25,604 nt of DNA from Larix sibirica (lineage: Eukaryota > Streptophyta > Pinopsida > Pinales > Pinaceae): assembly GCA_004151065.3 (NCBI GenBank), contig NWUY0300004214.1, positions 1 through 25,604 on the forward strand, in the 5' to 3' direction. Shown in pieces: positions 20,356-25,604 of this stretch; within the stretch, counting starts at the first letter, position 1; each line of letters opens with the position of its first letter. The notes under the pieces were generated by a model that had not been told where the DNA came from, ran no database searches, and was given only the letters and a program-made list of their open reading frames with translations. Position numbers and translations under genes: made by a program.

Positions 20356-20636
20356 GTTGCCACCGTGGCTATCCATCAAACTGTTTGAGCCCGACCAAGC
20401 TGCTTCATCCTGACCAAACGGCCACCATGGCCACCCACCAACCTGTTTTTCCTGGCCAAGCTGCTTCATCCCGAACAAACGGCCACCATGGCCACCCATC
20501 AACCTGTTCGAACACCCTGCGGAGGTGGATTTGGCATCGATATTTTGGAAGCTGTTGACGTGGATTCGACTGTCATTTTTCAGTAGCCTGCGGATGTGGA
20601 AACAACATTCATATTTCAGTAGCCTGCGAACGTGGA
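20356..20636. repeat. Mirror copies of the 61/62-bp and 36-bp tandem repeats
   Basis: Reverse complement of 2447-2727. The 61/62-bp units occupy about 20356-20505 and the 36-bp units about 20508-20636. Copy numbers and unit variants match those of the left arm. Confidence 0.85.
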
Positions 20637-20800
20637 CTTGGCGTTCGTTTTTTTCTAGGTATGTTCAAGGCTCCTTTCATTGTATTCTTGTTTATATATT
20701 GTAAAAAACAATTACATGAAGGTGGATGGTTTGATGTGTTTGTTATGGTTGCTGTGTTTGTTACGATCTGTGTGTGTTTGTTTCTGCGTTTCCTTATTAT

Positions 20801-21050
20801 CTATATGACTATATACAGTAAACATTGTATAAGATGAGACTCAGAACTATGGAATGTTGTATAAGGCCTGAAACCTGACTTTTGCTGGACCGATATGACC
20901 TGTTGATATTGCTCAACCAAGATCTCCTGCATTAGTTCTTCTTGATACACCTGAGATTGAGCCCAATTATGAACTTGCTCCACGAATGCCAGCAATATTT
21001 CATTTTGATTTTCCAAATTCGCCACCCGCTGCTTGAGAGGTCCTAGTCAT
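20801..21050 (-). pseudogene. gag: Mirror copy of gag N-terminal fragment
   Basis: Reverse complement of 2033-2282 with the same one-base shift after MTRTSQAA. Tentative for the same reasons as the left copy. Confidence 0.38.
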
Positions 21051-23082
21051 GGGATGGGATGCTTAAGATGTTCTCCATTGTATAGGGTAAGGATACCTTG
21101 AGTCAATCGAGCTCCTGTTTTTTATTATTATTGATAGTTCATGGTTGCATTATAATCTAGTCAAAATATTTATCTGGATACATGCTTGTGTTTTGATCCA
21201 TGTTTGTTACTATTGTTTGTCTCTGTAATACTATACTGCAAAATTCATGTGAACTAAGTTTAATTCCAGTAGGTTAGCTTAGTGAGAGTAATGGTTCAGT
21301 GCCATCGAAAGAGTCTGATTATATTTTTTGATTTTTTGAGTAAAGATAGTTTGATGCCACCAACCTAAATATCTTATTTCCCTTCCTCCTAATTATAAAA
21401 TTGTTTTACTTATCCTATATATAAAAAGTACATATATAACTTCTTCCTATCTAAATATAAACTAAAACGGAGTTCATATTTATTCCCATGTCTGAATATT
21501 AATTCCTAATTCCTATCTTTCTCAAAATATTAATCCTATTATTTGTCTATCTTAATCTGAATATATAGATATTAGTCATATTAAATTGGAAGGAAATATT
21601 CCACAAGAATATGTTTTAGAGGTCTCTGAAATACTCTGTCATAAACCCAGAATTAGTTTCTCTTTTCAAAACATATTTCAAACATCGATATGCTTGTGAA
21701 AACTACCATGCCCTTAAATAGGTTTATATCTTTCATGTATATATGATACCACTAATATGTATATTTGTGTGAATTGGATTAATGATTTGTTTCAAATCTG
21801 AATGTCATTTATGTACTAACATTTTGAGATGAATGGCATGAGAAATATGTGCCTCTCCAATGTAATAATGGCAGAGAAATATTGGTGAAATTGTAACTTG
21901 CTAAACAACTTTGCAACAAAATCCTTTCTATTGTTATTTGTATGATTCTTTCCATTAGTTTTGTGGGGCGTTATCCCTGTGAGTTGGAATCCCATATCTG
22001 AGAGTGAATTTTATATTTTCCTAGCAGTTTTCATGTCTCATAATTGTATCTTTACCTAGCATTTTTCATTATTTTCCTTGGTTAATTTTTTCTTGTGTAG
22101 GTGTGTCCAAGCTTGGGAAGCAAGGTTTGTTAATATCGAACTCTGAAATTGTTTGGAATGCAATTTGATGGATAATTTCTCACCTAAATGTATTGCATTC
22201 CTTTTTACATTATTCTACCAAGTTATTTTGGTTAAAATGGGTAGATTTATAGACATAAATAGTCATTTATGCATATGGATTTTTCCTTTGCACTTTCTCA
22301 AGGTTGTGCTTGAATGCTAGAGGTCAAATCACTTACATGTGTCTGGCATAATTTCTTAAAGATCGAGAATTGTTGTCTTTGAATCCAGCTTTGCATATTC
22401 CATTATTTATTAGTGTGAGGATTTCTTATGCTTGTGTAAGAGTATTTCTTATGTTTTCTGCTTGTGCTTATCTAGTATGAATATTTTAATTTTAGACATG
22501 AAATTGTTGAACACCATTTGCTAATGAGATAAAGGTCAAATATTCTCATCTATTATTTATATTCCAGTTCTTTCTCAAGCTTGTAAGACTTCACATTATG
22601 TATGTATGCAAACCCATTTTCAAGTAAATAATTTTTATTTTATTTTATTTTTGGAAAACTCAACAATCTTTTGAGTTATTTATTTGATAATTAAAAAAAA
22701 CCTTGTGACGTGAAAGAAGTTGTATATAGACATTGAACCCATTGAGTTTGTGTTGAGAAACCATTTATTTGACAATAATATTTGAGTGCCATGGTTTCTA
22801 TATTGCTATAATTGAATTAGAAGCGTTCTCTTTCATGGAACCAAATAATTAACCTTTAAGTTTGTTGAACATCTGAATTACCACAACATAGGTTTTAGAG
22901 AATATTTATCTCACTTATATGATGCATTCCTATGAAAGTAGTGAATGGAATAAGACATTTGCATCCCATGTATTTTCACTAGTACAAAATGAGAAATTAG
23001 TGATAAAAAAATGTCTAAAATTTCCATATAAATGACTATTTTTTAGTCAACGACTATTAGTAGCTAATTTCCAGTATCTTAT
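21051..23082. other. Mirror copy of the AT-rich non-coding DNA
   Basis: Reverse complement of 1-2032; no gene seen on either strand. Its last base abuts the n, and its end is the exact complement of the first bases of the window. Confidence 0.6.
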
Positions 23083-23083
23083 N
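23083..23083. other. Single n: scaffold join or unresolved base
   Basis: The only ambiguous base in the window. It separates the outer end of the right arm from a repeat of the palindrome centre. Some scaffolders write one n when two contigs are thought to overlap but are not merged; that would fit the 63-bp overlap, but the tool used is not known. Confidence 0.9.
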
Positions 23084-23146
23084 TTTAAGTTACATTGCAT
23101 GCGAACTTCCATTAGTATTACCTTATTAGGACCCTACATTCATGAA
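23084..23146 (+). repeat. 63-bp direct repeat, copy 2 (start of the following contig)
   Basis: Exact copy of 11518-11580. It overlaps the palindrome centre and then continues with new integrase sequence. An overlap of this size would suit a graph assembler working with k of about 63. Confidence 0.97.
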
Positions 23147-23660
23147 CAAATTTTTGCAAGAGTTATTTAAACATCAAAGTACCTAGTTGAAACTCAACAC
23201 TACGTATCATCCCCAAACAAATGGTAAAATAGAATCAGGCAATGAGTGCTTGGAAACCTATTTGAGATGCTTCGGTTCAAAAGGGCTGCACCAATAGGCA
23301 TAATGGATTCCTCTTGCAAAATGGTGGTATAATACCACTTATCATGGAGGGACCAAAGCGACACCATATGAAGTTGTATATGGCCAAAATCTCTTGTCCA
23401 TGGTTTCCTATTTACCATGAACTTCCAAGGTTCATATAATGGACAACACACTTCTCACCAGAGAAGTTATTCTCCATACACTTAAGGATAATTTGGTTAT
23501 GGCTCAAAATAGAATGAAACAACAAGAAGATCAACATCACTCCAAGTGTTCACAGAAGGGGACCAACTATTTCTTCGACTTCAACCCTATAAACAAACAT
23601 CACTAAAAAAAACCTCCACAGGAAACTAGCCCCAAAGTTTTATGGTCCCTATAAGATGAT
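23084..23660 (+). pseudogene. pol: Ty3/gypsy integrase, second half
   Basis: The frame with the second catalytic Asp (DPTF, Asp codon 23130-23132) runs through FMNKFLQELFKHQST, a TAG at 23184-23186, and [18 protein letters not shown], where Glu 23232-23234 is the third catalytic residue. [30 protein letters not shown] and VYGQN follow. Farther on, in other frames, EGDQLFLRLQPYKQTSLKK and FYGPYKM mark the C-terminal DNA-binding part (GPY/F module). There are several stops and at least one frameshift. The minus-strand frame at 23200-23451 is only its shadow. Confidence 0.9.
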
Positions 23661-23737
23661 TCAACGTTGTGGGATAAAAATGTAAAGTGCAGACCAAATT
23701 ACCAGAACTTGATGAATAAGGGTCCATTCAACTCTAT

Positions 23738-23901
23738 CCAGAAGCAGTATTGGATACCAGAGAGAATCAATTATGCAGGTGCACAGTCAACTAAGTTATG
23801 ATCTAGTGGAAATATATGTAACAAGAAGATGCCACGTGGGAATCAAGAGATATTCTTCAAAAATTTCATCACCTTCAACCTTGAGGACAACACTACTCTT
23901 T
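23738..23901 (+). pseudogene. Integrase C-terminal chromodomain, decayed
   Basis: PEAVLDTRENQLCRCTVN, a stop, VMI, a stop, WKYM, a stop, then QEDATWESRDILQKFHHLQP. In chromoviruses this module follows the integrase and is thought to guide insertion by binding modified histones. The Trp of the WK pair and the EDATWE block are kept, while three stops fall in the middle strand. The order integrase, GPY module, chromodomain is normal for the lineage. Confidence 0.85.
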
Positions 23902-23914
23902 AAGGAGTGAAGCA

Positions 23915-24337
23915 TGCTAGAGTCCTACCCTAACCCCCCTACTTTAAGCTACATAGGAGTTAGCCAATCGATGTATGTGGACATCTCCTTTGAATAAGAT
24001 TAACTATATAATAGTTAATAATTTATTGATGTAAAAATGGTCTCTTTGTTAATTAAGGCCCACCAAGTAGTTGGTGCCCATTAATTATGGGACCATAAGT
24101 AGTTAGGGTTTTGGATATGGGAAGCTTATTTAAAAAGCTAGGAAGATATGGATTGTTTTTTCAAGTAGTGTTGTATTTGGAACTTGGCTCAAGTGGACGG
24201 TTTCCCAACCTTAAGACGCAAGTGAACATTACTTTCTAATGTATTCTCATAATACAAGGGTTTATTCTACAACCTTTGTTTGAACTATTGTCTTATGTTT
24301 GGTTATTTTGCACTGTAATTTTTGGTTTCTTGCATCA
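23915..24337 (+). repeat. Possible 3' LTR of the gypsy element
   Basis: After the pol end a purine-rich run (AAGGAGTGAAG, 23902-23912) could be the polypurine tract, and TGCTAGAGTCC from 23915 could open the LTR. A TATA-like TTATTTAAAA lies at 24127-24136. A CA end near 24334-24337 is a guess. With no second LTR in the window for comparison, both borders are uncertain. Confidence 0.35.
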
Positions 24338-25604
24338 TAAATCTCTATATATCATGTGGTTTTTTTAGTTTAAGGGTTAAGAAGACTACACCATCAAATA
24401 TTAACACAACCACATGAAATAGTGGAACTAAAACAAAAACCCTCAACCATCCCACACACAAAACTACCACACTAAGCATAGATTACTCCAAACCTAGGCA
24501 AGTGACAAATCCATTGAGAAACATCCAAATCTTATGAAAAATACCAACTACCGACACATACTATAGTCAATGCTACTACATACCCAAAAAATACTCAGTG
24601 GGGATAACGATTGCATGCTTCCATCCTCACTCTATTTCCCAAGACACACATTAGCAATCAAGTCACCAATCATCTGCAAGATAATTAGAAAATTTCACTT
24701 TAATTTTTAAATTTAAATCCTAAGCCAGACATTAGAATTTAATTAAAAAAATAATTACCATATGGATGAGAGATGATTAGTTCCAACCCATCAAATGAAA
24801 TTTAAATCTTAAAAAAGTGAACTTTTAATAATGACTGAAGCCTTTGTCTGAGCAAACCAACATTAAGTACATATTGAATCTCATAAGCATCGGTGCATAA
24901 AAGCATAAGCGTGGCCACTAACGATTAGAGCCCCGATGCAATTGTTTAGTAATTTTTATTTTGCAATTATTGTGGTGCTTCTCATTATTTTTTTAAATAT
25001 TCATTAAATCAATCTTGATTGTTTAGTAATTTCGGTGTTTTATTGGTGGATCAACAATCATATTTACAAACAACGGATGTGACCAATCAAGAAACAAAGA
25101 TAAATAATGTAAAAAATAATCCATAAATTTATATAAATTCTCAACAATATAGGGTTAGGATAAAAAAGAGAAATAAATATTAAACTATTTTAATTTTTTA
25201 TAATATGAATTAGATAAAGAGTACACTATAATTAGTTAGAGAATGATGTTAATTGTGAAAAATAAGTGTAATGGTAAAAGTACTGATATTTACAATATTT
25301 TTCGTCATTAAATTAATTCTGACATGACCGTGAGTATGTTATTTGCAATTTTTCCAGTTCACTTAAGAGGGCTGGTATTTTGTATCACTATCCACTATCC
25401 TTATTTGGGATGGATATTTGTAATGTTAAGTTGTCACAAATTTAAATGTTGATAGCGTCAAGGCTGTGGGATGGGACAAGTAGTGTATTACTCACTGAAA
25501 TGAAAGGTAAATTAGGTAAAATAGTTTAATGCAGCACGTATTACATAACATGTGACATTTTTACACCTTTTGTTTTATAAATTATTTTTAATTATTTTTA
25601 AATT
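24338..25604. other. AT-rich non-coding DNA, no gene seen
   Basis: No frame of useful length and no recognisable motif on either strand; long A and T runs are common toward the end. It is present once, outside the palindrome. Confidence 0.6.

Larger units (their letters stand above)
1..23082. repeat. Giant near-perfect inverted repeat (two 11,508-bp arms, 66-bp spacer)
   Basis: Arm 1-11508 is the reverse complement of arm 11575-23082, with every mirrored pair summing to 23083. All larger reading frames on one side have a same-length partner on the other side, and stretches compared base by base match. The three differences seen are 7893/15190, 11389/11694 and 11391/11692. The arms are exactly equal in length: base 1 pairs with the last base before the n. 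This is what a self-primed hairpin molecule copied to its end would give. The arms hold nested, decayed retroelements rather than one unit with its own termini, so this is not a terminal-inverted-repeat transposon. Most likely it is a foldback chimera or an assembly artefact; a real foldback duplication is possible but less likely. Confidence 0.97.

Noticed and set aside
1-23082. Plastid-style large inverted repeat
   Set aside because: No rRNA, tRNA or plastid genes are present, the spacer is only 66 bases, and the arms hold nuclear retrotransposons.
1-23082. Giant DNA transposon with terminal inverted repeats (Polinton or foldback type)
   Set aside because: No transposase, DNA polymerase or capsid-like gene is seen. 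The arms contain nested, pre-decayed retroelements cut in mid-gene at the centre, so the inverted repeats are not element ends.
23200-23451. Minus-strand open frame of 83 codons
   Set aside because: It is antisense to a well-supported integrase segment (YHPQTNG, TPYEVVYG) and has no motif of its own.
24338-25604. Possible MITE or small gene in the AT-rich 3' flank
   Set aside because: No terminal inverted repeats, coding frame or RNA gene could be made out by eye.

Overview
The window looks like repeat-rich intergenic DNA from a large seed-plant genome. Everything recognisable as coding is degraded retrotransposon: a Ty3/gypsy element with a chromodomain (chromovirus type) and, inserted in its pol region, an L1-like LINE with the C-terminal RNase H found in plant L1s. 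AT-rich non-coding DNA surrounds them. I see no intact host gene, rRNA, tRNA or CRISPR. The species cannot be named from this sequence.

The dominant feature is a giant near-perfect palindrome. Bases 1-11508 reappear as their reverse complement at 11575-23082 around a 66-base spacer (11509-11574). Every mirrored pair of positions sums to 23083 and I found no net length change. I saw only three mismatched positions (7893/15190, 11389/11694, 11391/11692), but did not check every base. The right arm ends at a single n (23083). The 63 bases after the n (23084-23146) repeat 11518-11580 exactly and then continue into new sequence. The integrase reading frame runs from the left arm through the spacer and on into 23147 onward, not into the right arm. 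The simplest reading is that the real locus is 1-11580 joined to 23147-25604 (about 14.0 kb), and that 11581-23083 is a snapback (foldback) copy plus a scaffold join. A real in vivo foldback duplication cannot be excluded from sequence alone.

Left arm, in order: AT-rich non-coding DNA (1-2032); gypsy gag N-terminus (2033-2282); a gag interruption carrying a 36-bp minisatellite and a 61/62-bp tandem repeat (2283-2744); gag core (2745-2943); protease (about 3004-3600); reverse transcriptase (3831-4540); a 5'-truncated minus-strand LINE (about 4547-10461); gypsy RNase H (10466-11063); first part of the integrase (11064-11574). The right arm repeats all of this in reverse. After the n come the rest of the integrase, a decayed chromodomain, a possible 3' LTR and about 1.3 kb of AT-rich DNA.

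The LINE encodes, in its own 5'-3' order, an ORF1 remnant, AP endonuclease, reverse transcriptase, zinc-binding zf-RVT and RNase H, followed by an extra reading frame of about 191 codons before the poly(A) end. I do not recognise that 3' frame; it is the best candidate here for something undescribed. All retroelement genes carry stops and frameshifts, so the locus is a fossil. An annotation that took both arms at face value would count every gene twice.
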